Assembly: GCA_013289695.1 (NCBI GenBank)
Contig: JABCZK010000018.1
Span: forward strand, 1-64,000
Direction of reading: 5' to 3'
Source: Acidobacteriota bacterium
GTDB taxonomy: Bacteria; Acidobacteriota; Terriglobia; Acidiferrales; UBA7541
Length of the DNA: 64,000 nucleotides
This document shows positions 1-11,232 of this stretch, one piece after another. The notes beneath the pieces were generated by a model, which was not told the origin of the DNA, did not search any database, and was given only the letters and a program-made list of their open reading frames with translations. Position 1 is the first letter of the stretch. Each line of letters begins with the position of its first letter. Position numbers and translations under genes: made by a program.

Positions 1-700
1 TCAGATAAGCACTGATGTCAAGCATCAAAATCGAATGCGAATTTGCTCAGGAGTCAGGATGAGGTCAAAACAGGAACGGAATCAAATAATTACGAGCGCG
101 GAAAAAGGTCGGTTGCGGAATCACTGCACTTTGGATAAAGGGGCGGAAGCTTCTGCATTTCTTCTTCCGAATCACGCCTTTGGCGGCCGGCACAACCGCA
201 GTGTCGGGTAAAGAGTAAGGGATCCTCCATAACGGACCACCATGGACGTTAATTGGGTCACGCCCCCTGCCACCCGTGCGTTCTAGAAATGCTGCATCAG
301 CTTCCTCGCTTGAAAAACCGACCAACTCCGGTGACAGAGTCAACCTCGGCGCGTGACCGACACACGTGACTTCACTGCTGGAAGCAACTGCGTACCCACG
401 AATGCCTTACGCCAACAGGCAGCTACGTTCGTGATTCTCGCACTCGAGAAGAAATCCGCTATCGCGACGGAGCTGGCGTCAAGCTCCTTGTGGGCGCTGG
501 ATCCTGCACCCGGACGACCGTGGCGTAGTAATGGTTGCCGTAATGATTGGTGCCGGATGGTATTTTCTTGGACCCAAATGTGAATGGAATGCTTGAAGAA
601 ATGCGTTGATAATCGGAAGTGGTTCATCCAAAGCAAGTACGAATCGCACAGAAAGAAATCCGAATAAGAGGAGGCCCGTGGAAACACCGGGAAACACCAG
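1..700. other. Left edge, no supported gene
   Basis: Several overlapping short open frames exist on both strands here, but none has a convincing ribosome site, a recognisable domain or a composition that stands out from the others. A purine-rich run that resembles a Shine-Dalgarno sequence (GAGGAGG, 668-674) lies 26 bases before the next gene, too far to be its own site; a GTG three bases after it opens an 8-codon frame whose TGA overlaps the ATG at 701. I see no RNA gene or mobile-element end in this stretch. Confidence 0.4.
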
Positions 701-1102
701 ATGACCGGAAAGGGACGGATCGAAAATTTGAGGCCGCCGTGGAAGCCGGGAGAGTCGGGCAGTCCACGCGGCCGACCGCGACGGCGGCCACTCAGCGATC
801 GCTACGCCGCGTTCGCCGAAATGCCCTTGCCAGAGAAACGGTGCAGTGAGCTTGGCTTCGCGCCAGGGGCGCCATACGGCGACGCCGTCGCCAAGACTCT
901 GTACGACTCCGCAATAAATGGAAAGTGCGCGGCAGCGCGAGAAATTCGCGAAGGTATCGAGGACAGAGCCGCCGAGCGACTCGAATCAGCTGCTCCCAAA
1001 ATCATGAATCTCCACGACGTCTACGATAAAGCGCCCGCAAAGAGAAGCGAACACGCAGAAATTGATTCGTTACCTCCTACTTCACCCGAAAATATTGACT
1101 GA
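701..1102 (+). CDS. DUF5681-type small protein (phage-associated family)
   Basis: A 133-residue protein whose N-terminal 35 residues have the form typical of DUF5681: a W-K-P-G-E-S-G-S-P-R-G-R-P-R stretch at about residues 14-27, then a helical segment ending in a charged repeat of A, R and E. In its family this domain is commonly found next to phage or prophage terminase genes, where it may act as a small DNA-binding subunit; that role is from family context, not shown here. No terminase or other phage gene is present downstream, so this is either an isolated remnant or the edge of an element lying to the left of the window. The start lacks a well-spaced ribosome site; the ATG overlaps the TGA of an 8-codon frame (678-704). 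Confidence 0.55.
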   Translation: MTGKGRIENLRPPWKPGESGSPRGRPRRRPLSDRYAAFAEMPLPEKRCSELGFAPGAPYGDAVAKTLYDSAINGKCAAAREIREGIEDRAAERLESAAPKIMNLHDVYDKAPAKRSEHAEIDSLPPTSPENID

Positions 1103-1384
1103 GCTAAATTGTGCGACCAAAATTCGGATGTTCGATCAAGCTTCATCCTGTTTCCACGCACGTCGTTGCCCTTTCCTGCTCTTTTGGGCTGTATCCTACA
1201 GGCAGGAAAAAAATCTGCGCGCTGACGCCTTGGGCCAGAGTGCACTTTACAGGAGCAGTCGAGCGACTCAGACTCGTGGGTGTTTCGAGATATACTTCGA
1301 GGTGCGGGCTTACTGGTAACGCGGCTTAGTCGATTGAATACTCCTCGAATCAGGAGTGATTAGATCTGGAGGCTTAACGAATCG

Positions 1385-3376
1385 ATGTGCGGAATCTGCG
1401 GCGCCATCGGATTGGACCCGAAAGTTAACAGCGAGGCCGTCGTCCGCCGTATGCTCGCTGCGATTGTTCATCGCGGCCCCGACGAAGAAGGATTTCTCGC
1501 CTCCCCGCCCGTAGTCGTCGGCTCGCGGCGCCTCAGCATCATTGATCTTCCCGGCGGCTCTCAGCCCATCTGGAACGAAACCGGCACGCTCGCCGTCATC
1601 TTCAACGGAGAAATTTACAATTTCCGCGAGCTGCGCAAGGAACTCGAAGCCAAAGGCCACACTTTCCTCACCCGCTCCGATACCGAAGTAATCGTCCATG
1701 CCTACGAGCAGTGGGGCGAACAATCCATCGCCAAATTGCGCGGCATGTTTGCGCTCGCGATCATCGAAATGCCCCAGGGCCGCAGCGGCCCGGCAGCCGC
1801 GGTCTTCCTCGCTCGCGATCCCTTGGGCATCAAGCCGCTTTACTACGCGATGGGCGGCGGTGGGCTGTTATTCGCCTCCGAAGTGCGCGCGCTCCTCTCG
1901 AGCGGCTGCATTTCCCCGCAGCTTTCCGCCGCTGCGGTTCCTTCGTACCTGCTCTTCGGCTCCGTCTGCGAACCGATGACCATGGTCGAAGGCGTGCTCT
2001 CTCTACCGCCAGGGCATTCCGTTAAAATCCGCGCCAGCGAGGCGCGCCGCGTGCCCGAGCCAAAACTCTACTGGAATTTCGTCAAGGAATTTTATCAGGA
2101 TAAGGAAGCCGAAACCGGTACCGCTTACCAGGAGGATTTTTCCTCCGCCGCCACGACTGTTCGTTCGCTGCTGGAGGACGCTGTCCGGAGTCATCTGGTC
2201 GCGGACGTCCCCGTCGGCGTGTTTCTCAGCGGCGGCCTCGATTCCACCGCTATCGCCGCGCTCGCCAGCCACGTGCAGAAAGGCATTCACACTTTTACCG
2301 TCGCATTCCCCGACGCCGAATTCAGCGAAGCAGAAATCGCGCGCAAAACCGCGCAGCGCCTGGGCACCGAACATCGCGAGATGACCCTCTCCAGCGCGGA
2401 AATGGAAGCGCGTCTTGATGAAGCCGTCTCAGCCCTTGACCAGCCCAGCATGGACGGCACCAACACTTATTTCGTTTCCTGGGCGGCCCGCCAGGCGGGA
2501 TTGAAAGTAGCGCTCTCCGGCCTCGGCAGCGATGAGCTTTTCGGCGGCTACAGTTCTTTTCGCGCCACGGCGCAAGTAACGCGCCTCACCACCATGGCCC
2601 GCTTCTTTCCGAAGCTCGCCCGCGAGCTTGCCACCTCCGGCATCAAGCGCTCGAAAGTTTATCGCGGCTCCCCCGACGCATTTCGAAAGGCCTTTTCCGC
2701 CTGGCTCGATCCCGACCTGCTGCCGTCGCCATATTTTTTCACGCGCGCGCTTTTCACTCCACAGACCGTCGTCTCGCGTCTGGGTGACGACTCCGCCATG
2801 TGGGACGCCATGCTCTGGTCGCGCTGGCTGACGGAAGCCACGCGTCAATCGCGCCCGATGGATCGCTTCACGCGAATCTCCTGGCTCGAGCTGCGCTCCT
2901 ACCTGGTGAACACCCTGCTGCGCGACACCGATTCCATGAGCATGCATCAATCCCTGGAAGTCCGCGTGCCGTTCCTCGACGCTCCGCTCGTCGAATATGT
3001 TCTGGAACTCCCCGAAGCGCTGAAACGCAACCCCGCGCGCCCGAAAGCCTTGCTCGTCGCAGCGCTGAAGGATTTGCTACCTGAAGAGATCGTAAAACAA
3101 ACGAAACGCACGTTCACGTTTCCCTGGGAAACCTGGTTGCGTGGCAAATTGGGCGAACGCATAGCAATCCAATTAGGCGATTGGTCGCCCGCTCTCGAAA
3201 GTCGCCTCGATGGCAGATTCGCGCAAGCCGTCTGGAAAGATTTCCTCCGCGGCCGCACCACCTGGTCCCGCCCCTGGAGCCTCTACGTCCTCAACGAATG
3301 GTCCAAGCGCAATCTCCGCGTCCCGGAATCTTCCAGCGCACCCGCCCAAAACGCGGCAACCGCTCACGTCGCCTAA
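1385..3376 (+). CDS. asnB: Asparagine synthase (glutamine-hydrolysing)
   Basis: This 663-residue two-domain amidotransferase would transfer ammonia from glutamine to an aspartate-type carboxylate using ATP. The N-terminus is M-C-G-I-C-G, so Cys2 is the class II glutaminase nucleophile after Met removal; N-G-E-I-Y-N at 74-79 and a G-I-K-P-L-Y-Y segment at 148-154 are typical of the glutaminase domain. The synthetase domain carries the pyrophosphate loop S-G-G-L-D-S at 282-287. It is about 110 residues longer than E. coli AsnB, which fits the subfamily found in polysaccharide loci, where the true substrate is often a sugar acid or unknown. The GGAGG at about 1369 lies 12 bases from the ATG. A degraded copy of its last 201 bases lies at 4589-4789. 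Third-codon positions are rich in C, unlike genes after 16.6 kb. Confidence 0.9.
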   Translation: MCGICGAIGLDPKVNSEAVVRRMLAAIVHRGPDEEGFLASPPVVVGSRRLSIIDLPGGSQPIWNETGTLAVIFNGEIYNFRELRKELEAKGHTFLTRSDTEVIVHAYEQWGEQSIAKLRGMFALAIIEMPQGRSGPAAAVFLARDPLGIKPLYYAMGGGGLLFASEVRALLSSGCISPQLSAAAVPSYLLFGSVCEPMTMVEGVLSLPPGHSVKIRASEARRVPEPKLYWNFVKEFYQDKEAETGTAYQEDFSSAATTVRSLLEDAVRSHLVADVPVGVFLSGGLDSTAIAALASHVQKGIHTFTVAFPDAEFSEAEIARKTAQRLGTEHREMTLSSAEMEARLDEAVSALDQPSMDGTNTYFVSWAARQAGLKVALSGLGSDELFGGYSSFRATAQVTRLTTMARFFPKLARELATSGIKRSKVYRGSPDAFRKAFSAWLDPDLLPSPYFFTRALFTPQTVVSRLGDDSAMWDAMLWSRWLTEATRQSRPMDRFTRISWLELRSYLVNTLLRDTDSMSMHQSLEVRVPFLDAPLVEYVLELPEALKRNPARPKALLVAALKDLLPEEIVKQTKRTFTFPWETWLRGKLGERIAIQLGDWSPALESRLDGRFAQAVWKDFLRGRTTWSRPWSLYVLNEWSKRNLRVPESSSAPAQNAATAHVA

Positions 3377-3451
3377 ACCCCGAAACCAGATGATGTGCAA
3401 GGGTGCGCCACCCGCACTTCGAGATCTTCCTACGGAGTAGTTTGCCCACTT

Positions 3452-3463
3452 TTGACTGTTCAA
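3452..3463. promoter_or_regulatory. TTGA-N4-TCAA dyad upstream of the Crp/Fnr gene
   Basis: A short symmetric site, TTGACTGTTCAA, lies about 115 bases before the regulator start. Its half sites resemble those of Fnr-type sites, but the two halves are 2 bases closer than in the usual TTGAT-N4-ATCAA form. It could be an autoregulatory site; a chance match is equally possible. Confidence 0.25.
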
Positions 3464-3577
3464 TTGTGTACATCTTGCATGTGGTCAATTTTGCTCATCT
3501 AGACGCATTAGTCCGGAAAGCCTACGATTGGTGCCCGCTGGACAAATTTCCTGAGCTAATTGAAGGAGTAAATTCGC

Positions 3578-4258
3578 ATGGCGAGTGCGCGTAGTCTCGG
3601 TGTCAGTCGCGCGGTTCTCCGCAAAAAGTTCCATGCTGGGATGACTTTTCGGAACTACCGAGACAAAGAAGTCATCTTTTCGCAGGGAGACCCGGCTGAT
3701 TCCATCTTCTACATCGAGAGCGGCACGGTGAAGCTCACGGTGGTGAGCACGCGCAAGAAGGCGATAATTGCCATCTTGCCGCGGGGTAGCTTTTTTGGCG
3801 AAGGCTGTCTGGCGGGGCAATCTCTGCGAATTTCCACCGCGAGATCGATTGGACAATCCAATATCATTCGGCTGCAAAAGGAGAGCACCGTTCGCACGCT
3901 CAAGAGAGACTCGCAGTTTGCAGCCGTGTTTGTTGAATACATGCTTTCACGGGTTGTTCGAATCGAGGAAGACCTGATCGATCAATTCTTCAATTTCAGC
4001 GAACGGCGACTGGCACGGGTTCTGTTGTTGTTTGGGGAGATAACTAAAGAATCGAAGTCGGACTCTCCCCTGAGGGTGAGCCAATCAACCTTGGCGGAGA
4101 TGGTTGGTACCACCCGCCCAAGGGTAAGCAAATTCATGAACGAGTTTAAGAAGAAGGGTTTGGTCAGCTACAACGGAGGCTTGCAAATCTATAGCGCACA
4201 GGTCGTCGAGTTCCTGCAAAACCGTCCTATGTCCGTCAAGAAAAAAGCGGAGAAATGA
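3578..4258 (+). CDS. Crp/Fnr family transcription regulator
   Basis: A 226-residue regulator with an N-terminal cyclic-nucleotide-binding-like jelly roll (about 20-115), a dimerisation helix (about 115-140) and a C-terminal winged helix-turn-helix (about 165-205; recognition helix around T-T-R-P-R-V-S-K-F-M, 178-187). It has only one cysteine in the sensor domain, so an Fnr-type 4Fe-4S cluster is unlikely; the jelly roll lacks an obvious full cAMP-binding signature, so the ligand is unknown. AAGGAG sits 8 bases before the ATG. Its stop overlaps the next start as ATGA, so the following zinc-finger gene is probably translated with it. The pair lies between intact asnB and a decayed asnB tail. 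A GTGAC-N4-GTCAC dyad at 46179 is a possible target of a regulator of this class. Confidence 0.88.
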   Translation: MASARSLGVSRAVLRKKFHAGMTFRNYRDKEVIFSQGDPADSIFYIESGTVKLTVVSTRKKAIIAILPRGSFFGEGCLAGQSLRISTARSIGQSNIIRLQKESTVRTLKRDSQFAAVFVEYMLSRVVRIEEDLIDQFFNFSERRLARVLLLFGEITKESKSDSPLRVSQSTLAEMVGTTRPRVSKFMNEFKKKGLVSYNGGLQIYSAQVVEFLQNRPMSVKKKAEK

Positions 4259-4539
4259 AAATAAGACAGCTAAGACCGAAACAAATTTCTTCCGTCCGCT
4301 GTCCTACCTGCGGTGTCGCCACCGGGAAGCGCTGCGTTTTGGCTGCGGGTGGCCTGCGAAGTGAACCTCACGGAGCCCGGAAGTCCTTGGCTGCCGCGAC
4401 AATGGATAAGAAACGAAGAAAAGAATCGCCCGCCGCACTCATGGCCCGATTGAGAAAGGAAATTGCCAAGCCTCATCTTACGAAGTCCGTGCGAGAAAAA
4501 GCCACCGCGGAAGACCTTGCAGAATGGACTGCAAGTTAG
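4255..4539 (+). CDS. Small zinc-finger protein coupled to the Crp/Fnr gene
   Basis: A 94-residue basic protein. Residues 16-39 have the pattern C-P-T-C (Cys16, Cys19), G-K-R-C (Cys27) and a His39 eleven residues later, which fits the small treble-clef-like zinc finger seen in many phage and actinobacterial DNA-binding proteins (pattern C-P-x-C-x7-C-x11-H). The rest is helical and lysine/arginine-rich. The start codon overlaps the regulator stop (ATGA), so the two are translationally coupled, suggesting that the finger protein works with or modulates the regulator. That partnership is inference. I do not know a named family for the full-length protein. Confidence 0.7.
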   Translation: MKIRQLRPKQISSVRCPTCGVATGKRCVLAAGGLRSEPHGARKSLAAATMDKKRRKESPAALMARLRKEIAKPHLTKSVREKATAEDLAEWTAS

Positions 4540-4588
4540 CGGGCTGGGCTCCATTGGCTGATGTTTAATCTCGCACGTTGACTGGCTG

Positions 4589-4789
4589 GGCGATTGGCCG
4601 CCCGCCCTCGATTCCCGCCGCGATGGCAGATTCGCCGAAGCTGTCTGGAACGATTTTCTCCGCGGCCGCACCACCTCGTCCCGTCGCTGGAGCAGCTATG
4701 TCCTCAACGAATGGTCTAAGCGCAACCTCCGCGTTGCTGAAACTTCCGCCGAGCCTGGCAAAAAAGCTGCAACAGCCCACGTCCCCTAA
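4589..4789 (+). pseudogene. Decayed 3' end of an asparagine synthase gene
   Basis: These 201 bases align without a single gap to the last 201 bases of asnB (3176-3376), including the stop codon. Read in the matching frame, 50 of 66 residues agree by my hand alignment (about 76%), e.g. the shared N-E-W-S-K-R-N-L-R-V near the end. The similarity stops sharply at the left end, and nothing before it encodes the remaining part of the enzyme. So this is the tail of a second, diverged asnB paralogue, whose body has been deleted or replaced by the crp/zinc-finger segment. The level of divergence argues against a recent duplication. Confidence 0.85.
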
Positions 4790-4933
4790 TGTTGCCAAGC
4801 GAAGCCGGGCGCCTTGGCCTTTGTAATCGCGAAAAACACGACAAAACCTAGCGATTGATTTGGATCGTTGTGGCGCACTGGGATTTCAAATGTCCGGCAG
4901 TAGGGCGCACCAGAGAACAGGCTCTAAGCTTGT

Positions 4934-5857
4934 TTAACCCCGAGCGAAGCCACTCGCGGAATACTCTTTTCCGCCGCCGGCTGGCGTGGGTTTGCCTCTC
5001 ATGCCGGATAGAAAGGCCTGCTGCACGGGGTTAAAACTGCGTCCACGCAGCACCGCGGTGACGATCGTTCGCGTAGCCTGAATATCACTGAGACGCAAGT
5101 AGCGGCAGGCGATGTTGCGGTCCATAGCCATTTCCGGGACGAGCGAGACGCCGACGCCGGCCGCAACCATTCCCAGCAGACTACTGAACTGGCCGCTTTC
5201 AAACACAATGTGGGGCGTAATGCGGGCGCGCGTGCAAGTGTCAATGCTGAGATCCCGGAAACAGTGGCCGTCGCGCAACATCACGAACGATTCTCCACGG
5301 AGGTCTTTGAGGGCGAGCGATTTTGCGGAGGCAAGCGGATGGTCTGTGCTCAATGCCGCAAAGAGCGGCTCGGTTCGGATAGGGAACAGCTCCAGTTCCT
5401 TGTGACGCAGTGGGAGTGCAAGAATCGCCACATCGAGAGAGAGGTCGCGCAAACCTTCTACCAGGACCGAAGTGGTTTCTTCAACGATGCGCAGTTTCGC
5501 GTCGGGGTACTTCTTGGCGAAACGGGCTGCATAACTCGGTATCAGATAGGGCGCGACAGTGGGAATAACGCCCACGGCGACACTGCCGCGAAAGTCTGTA
5601 TTCTGATCGGCCGCGCTGGATCGTGCTGCCTCCGTCTGCTCCAAAATCGCGCGCGCGCGAGGAATGAAAGCGCGCCCCGCCTCGGTGAGGCGTATGCTGC
5701 GGCCCAGGCGGTCGAAGAGCTTGGTACCCAGCTCTTCCTCGAGTTTCAGCACTTGCTGCGAGAGCGAGGGCTGGGCAACCTGGCAGCGCTCGGCGGCGCG
5801 GCTGAAGTTGCCGGTGTCGGCGATGGCGCAAACATATCGCAGCTGATGAAATTCCAT
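4934..5857 (-). CDS. oxyR: Hydrogen peroxide sensor OxyR (LysR family)
   Basis: A 307-residue LysR-type regulator: N-terminal winged helix-turn-helix (about 1-60), linker helix, and a periplasmic-binding-protein-like sensor domain. The sensor contains D-G-H-C-F-R-D and a second cysteine, at residues 199 and 208, the same numbers as the redox pair of E. coli OxyR that forms a disulfide on oxidation by peroxide. It is divergent from katG with 139 bp between the start codons. An OxyR-type site overlaps its own start codon (5856-5892), which fits autorepression plus activation of katG. Assignment to OxyR rather than another LysR protein rests on the cysteine pair and the katG neighbour. Confidence 0.93.
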   Translation of the reverse strand: MEFHQLRYVCAIADTGNFSRAAERCQVAQPSLSQQVLKLEEELGTKLFDRLGRSIRLTEAGRAFIPRARAILEQTEAARSSAADQNTDFRGSVAVGVIPTVAPYLIPSYAARFAKKYPDAKLRIVEETTSVLVEGLRDLSLDVAILALPLRHKELELFPIRTEPLFAALSTDHPLASAKSLALKDLRGESFVMLRDGHCFRDLSIDTCTRARITPHIVFESGQFSSLLGMVAAGVGVSLVPEMAMDRNIACRYLRLSDIQATRTIVTAVLRGRSFNPVQQAFLSGMRGKPTPAGGGKEYSASGFARG

Positions 5858-5892
5858 AGGGAATGCCTATACCTAAAATGGGAGATTGGTAT
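5856..5892. promoter_or_regulatory. Probable OxyR binding site
   Basis: The stretch reads ATAG-N7-CTAT-N7-ATGG-N7-GTAT, matching 14 of 16 positions of the four-part OxyR consensus (ATAG-N7-CTAT-N7-ATAG-N7-CTAT) with exact spacing. It begins on the oxyR start codon. A possible katG -35 (TTGGAA, 5892-5897) with a -10-like GTTAAT 17 bases later directly abuts the site, the usual arrangement for OxyR activation. The site is seen in sequence; binding is inferred. Confidence 0.7.
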
Positions 5893-5910
5893 TGGAACTA
5901 TCTCCCATTT
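5876..5910. promoter_or_regulatory. 11-bp perfect inverted repeat between oxyR and katG
   Basis: AAATGGGAGAT (5876-5886) is repeated in inverted form as ATCTCCCATTT (5900-5910) around a 13-base spacer. It overlaps the right half of the OxyR site and the presumed katG -35. Eleven perfect pairs are too many for an OxyR half site, so a second regulator or an mRNA leader hairpin is possible. Confidence 0.55.
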
Positions 5911-5984
5911 GGATGTTAATTTACTTCCGCCGAAACTGCAGCATGGATTTTAACGAGCTTATTCGGCTGAATTTAAAAGTCTGA

Positions 5985-8198
<2,214 letters not shown>

Positions 8199-8255
8199 GG
8201 GCAATCAATCTGCTAAAGCCTCCGATCTAGTTTTTGCGGCGTGCGTCTTGTGCTG

Positions 8256-10682
8256 CTATTCGTATCGCAGGGCGATCATGGGATCGACGCGCGTGGCGCG
8301 GCGGGCCGGGAAATAGCACGCGGCAATCGCAACCAGCGTCAGCAAAAGCGAAACCGCGATAAACGTAAGGGGATCGTATGCGCCGATACCGAAGAGAAAG
8401 CTTTGTAGCAGACGTGTGAGAGCAAGAGCTGCTACCAGGCCAAGGCCCACGCCAAACAGCGCAAGGCGCAACCCTTCACCAACGACGATGCGGAATACAT
8501 CGTGCGGCTGCGCGCCCAGCGCCACACGAACGCCAATTTCAATCGTGCGCTGCGTCACGGTGTAAGACATCACACCGTAAACGCCGACCGCCGCGAGCAG
8601 CAGCGCGAGCATCGCAAGGATTCCAATGAGCCATGTACGAAAACGGGGCTGCGCCACGGTGGTGGCCATGTTTTCTTCCATGGTGCGAACTTTCACCAGG
8701 GGCTGATTGGGATCGATCTCCGCAAGTGCGCTGCGCAGTGCCGCCGTCTGCAGCGAGGGATCGCCCGCGGTGCGCAGCACTACGGAAAGCTGGAAGACTG
8801 GCAAAATCAAATCCGCCTGCCTGTAGGGCAAATACATTTCCGCCTGCGGATCAGTGCCCAAGCCGAAGTGCACATCGCCGACTACGCCGACAATTTCCAT
8901 CGTCGGGACTTCCTGGTCGGGCAGCGCGCCGAGCTGCAGCCGCTTTCCAAGCGGATTTTCGTTGTGAAAAAAAGTGCGAGCCATGGTGGCGTTGATCAGC
9001 ACAACCGCAGGCGATTTTTCATTGTCCGCGCGCGTAAACGATCTGCCTTGCAGCAGTGGCACGCCCAATGTCTCCAGATAATTCGGGGTTATGGTGCGGT
9101 ACCCTGCTGCGACGAACTCATGCGGCGATTTGGGAGGCCGTCCCGTAATGTTGAAGTGAATGATGGAACCGCCGCCGCTGACGGGAAGAAAAGAAGCCGC
9201 AGCGGCCGATCGAACACCAGGGAGCGCCCTCGCGCGCTCGACGAGACGGTCGAAAAACTGGTAGCGATCTTGCGGCTTGGCGTACGCCGTCGGCGATAGA
9301 GGAATGTCAGCGACGAGAAGATGATCGGGCTGAAAACCCGGCGGAACTTCTTGCAATCGGGAAAAGCTCCGCAAGAGTAGCCCCGAACCAACGAGCAGAA
9401 GCATCGCCAAGGCAATTTCCATGGCGACCAACGCGCCGCGCAGCACATGCTGTCCGGGCCCGGACGTCGAGCCACGCGAACCCTCATTGAGCGCCTCGCG
9501 CAAATCCAGCTTCGCCGTGCGCAGCGCCGGTACAATGCCGAAGAGCACTCCGGTTGACAGCGAAACCGCCGCAGTAAAAGCAAGGACCCACGGATCCAAT
9601 CCAATCGGTGCGCCCTGGGGGATGCTGTCTCCTGCAATCTTAGGCAAGAGTCCAATCGCAGCCCAGGCGACGAACACTCCAAACAGGCCGCCGCCCAGGG
9701 AAAGCAGCACGCTCTCAGTGAGAAGTTGCCGGATCACGCGCCCACGGCTTGCGCCCATCGCCGTGCGGATGGCGACTTCCCTGCCGCGAGAAGCCGCGCG
9801 CGCCAGCAAGAGGTTGGCGACGTTGGCGCAGGCGATCAACAGCACAAAACTCACCGCGCCAAGCAAAAGCAGCAGCGCCGGACGCGAGTTTTGCACAATC
9901 TGATCCTGCAACCCGACAATGTCCGCGCTGGTTCCCGTGTTGTAATCCGGATACTGCTGCTCGAGCCGTTTCGTAATTCCGATCATCTCAACACCGGCCT
10001 GCTCTCGGGACACGCCCTGCTTGAGCCGGGCGAGCGGAATGATGCCGGGATGCCAGTTGCGATCGTCAGGGAGCGTTTTCGCCCAAGGCATGAAAGGCAA
10101 GTACACATCCGCAGGCTGGAGAATCTGGAAACCGTTCGGCAAAATGCCAACGACGGTGTAGGGCTGCAAATCAAGGTTAACGGTTTTGCCGACGATGTCT
10201 CGGGAGCCGCCGAAACGCCGTTGCCACAAACCGTAGCTAAGCAACGCGACCGGCGTGCCGCCGGCGCGATCCTCCTCCGAGAGAAAAGTCCGGCCGATCT
10301 GCGCGTTAATTCCCAACATCGAGAAAAGCCCCGCCGTGGCCATACGAACATTCAGGCGCTCGGGCTCTCCCGCGCCCGTCAGCGTGACGGACCCGCTGCG
10401 CGTCGCTTCCATCGCTTCAAAGCTGTGGCTCTGGTCTCGCCAATCCAGATAATTTTCACGGGAGGTGGAAATTACGGGAAAGGGACTCTTCTCCGCTATC
10501 AGCACCAGCCGCGATGGGTCGCGAAAAGGCAGCGGGCGAAGCAGCACGCCGTTCACAACGCTGAAAATCGCGGTGTTCGCTCCGATCCCGAGTGTCAAAG
10601 TGAGTATGGCGATTGCAGTGAAGCCAGGATTCTTGCGCAGCGTGCGAACTCCGAAACGCAGGTCCTGAATCAATGTCCGCAT
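8256..10682 (-). CDS. ADOP-type ABC permease (MacB/FtsX-like)
   Basis: An 808-residue membrane protein with two MacB_PCD/FtsX halves: an N-terminal TM helix in [19 protein letters not shown] form, a large extracytoplasmic domain, a block of three TM helices, then a second TM/periplasmic/TM unit ending in the family C-terminus A-L-R-Y-E. Permeases of this acidobacterial family usually occur without an ATPase gene, as here. The reading frame stays open 25 codons further upstream, but the ATG at 10682 has a good GGAGG 5 bases before it and begins the family motif [11 protein letters not shown], so I chose it. Unlike the two ADOPs at 32.8-38.2 kb it lacks the N-terminal cytosolic [11 protein letters not shown] domain. 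No PadR gene is adjacent. Substrate unknown. Confidence 0.88.
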   Translation of the reverse strand: MRTLIQDLRFGVRTLRKNPGFTAIAILTLTLGIGANTAIFSVVNGVLLRPLPFRDPSRLVLIAEKSPFPVISTSRENYLDWRDQSHSFEAMEATRSGSVTLTGAGEPERLNVRMATAGLFSMLGINAQIGRTFLSEEDRAGGTPVALLSYGLWQRRFGGSRDIVGKTVNLDLQPYTVVGILPNGFQILQPADVYLPFMPWAKTLPDDRNWHPGIIPLARLKQGVSREQAGVEMIGITKRLEQQYPDYNTGTSADIVGLQDQIVQNSRPALLLLLGAVSFVLLIACANVANLLLARAASRGREVAIRTAMGASRGRVIRQLLTESVLLSLGGGLFGVFVAWAAIGLLPKIAGDSIPQGAPIGLDPWVLAFTAAVSLSTGVLFGIVPALRTAKLDLREALNEGSRGSTSGPGQHVLRGALVAMEIALAMLLLVGSGLLLRSFSRLQEVPPGFQPDHLLVADIPLSPTAYAKPQDRYQFFDRLVERARALPGVRSAAAASFLPVSGGGSIIHFNITGRPPKSPHEFVAAGYRTITPNYLETLGVPLLQGRSFTRADNEKSPAVVLINATMARTFFHNENPLGKRLQLGALPDQEVPTMEIVGVVGDVHFGLGTDPQAEMYLPYRQADLILPVFQLSVVLRTAGDPSLQTAALRSALAEIDPNQPLVKVRTMEENMATTVAQPRFRTWLIGILAMLALLLAAVGVYGVMSYTVTQRTIEIGVRVALGAQPHDVFRIVVGEGLRLALFGVGLGLVAALALTRLLQSFLFGIGAYDPLTFIAVSLLLTLVAIAACYFPARRATRVDPMIALRYE

Positions 10683-11232
10683 GCGACCTCCGTTCTTGCC
10701 GTCAAGATGCAGAGTGGAGTGATCGTACCGCAAGCAGGATACGACATTCCAATTCATCCGACTGTTCCGAACGGCTCGCTGGAACCATCGGTGGACACGA
10801 TTCTCCCTGCGGTCACGTCGGCGAGTGGCTTACCCTTCCACTCCACTCAAACGAACCTATCAGCTGTTCCGGGTGCCGGCCCCTTCCGTTTTTGAAGATT
10901 CCGGGTTTAGACGCAGCGTCGCGACAGTCGTCCCTTGGAACTCCTACGTCGGTTCCGGATCCGCCGCGTACGCACGCGAGCGATCCATCCGGCGACGCGA
11001 CAACCTTTGCGGGTCGCGGCTTTAACCTCGACAAAAGAAAGACGGCGTGTCGCGCCATTTCTTTCGCGGTGCATTTACCGCGTGTTTTCGAGGTGATCGC
11101 TCCGCTATCCTACAAGGCCAGCGTCGAAGCGCGTGCGCCGCTAGATGGGCCGTATCACAGCCGCCAGGCCTGCGCATGCGTTTCCAATTTATTCCTGAGA
11201 CAGCGCGGCAAATTTCCGCCACAATATTCGGG
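10683..11232. other. Divergent intergenic region, no supported gene
   Basis: These 550 bases separate the leftward permease from the rightward carbamoyltransferase. Open frames on both strands run through (for example 10813-11058 leftward, 81 codons), but they have no domain I recognise, no ribosome site, and they contradict each other. Promoters for both flanking genes should be here; I could not single one out. Confidence 0.5.

Noticed and set aside
5210..5953. Rightward open frame of 247 codons opposite oxyR
   Set aside because: oxyR on the other strand has the full domain set and redox cysteines; this frame has no motif.
10813..11058. Leftward 81-codon frame between the permease and the carbamoyltransferase
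   Set aside because: Competing frames on both strands, no ribosome site and no family resemblance.
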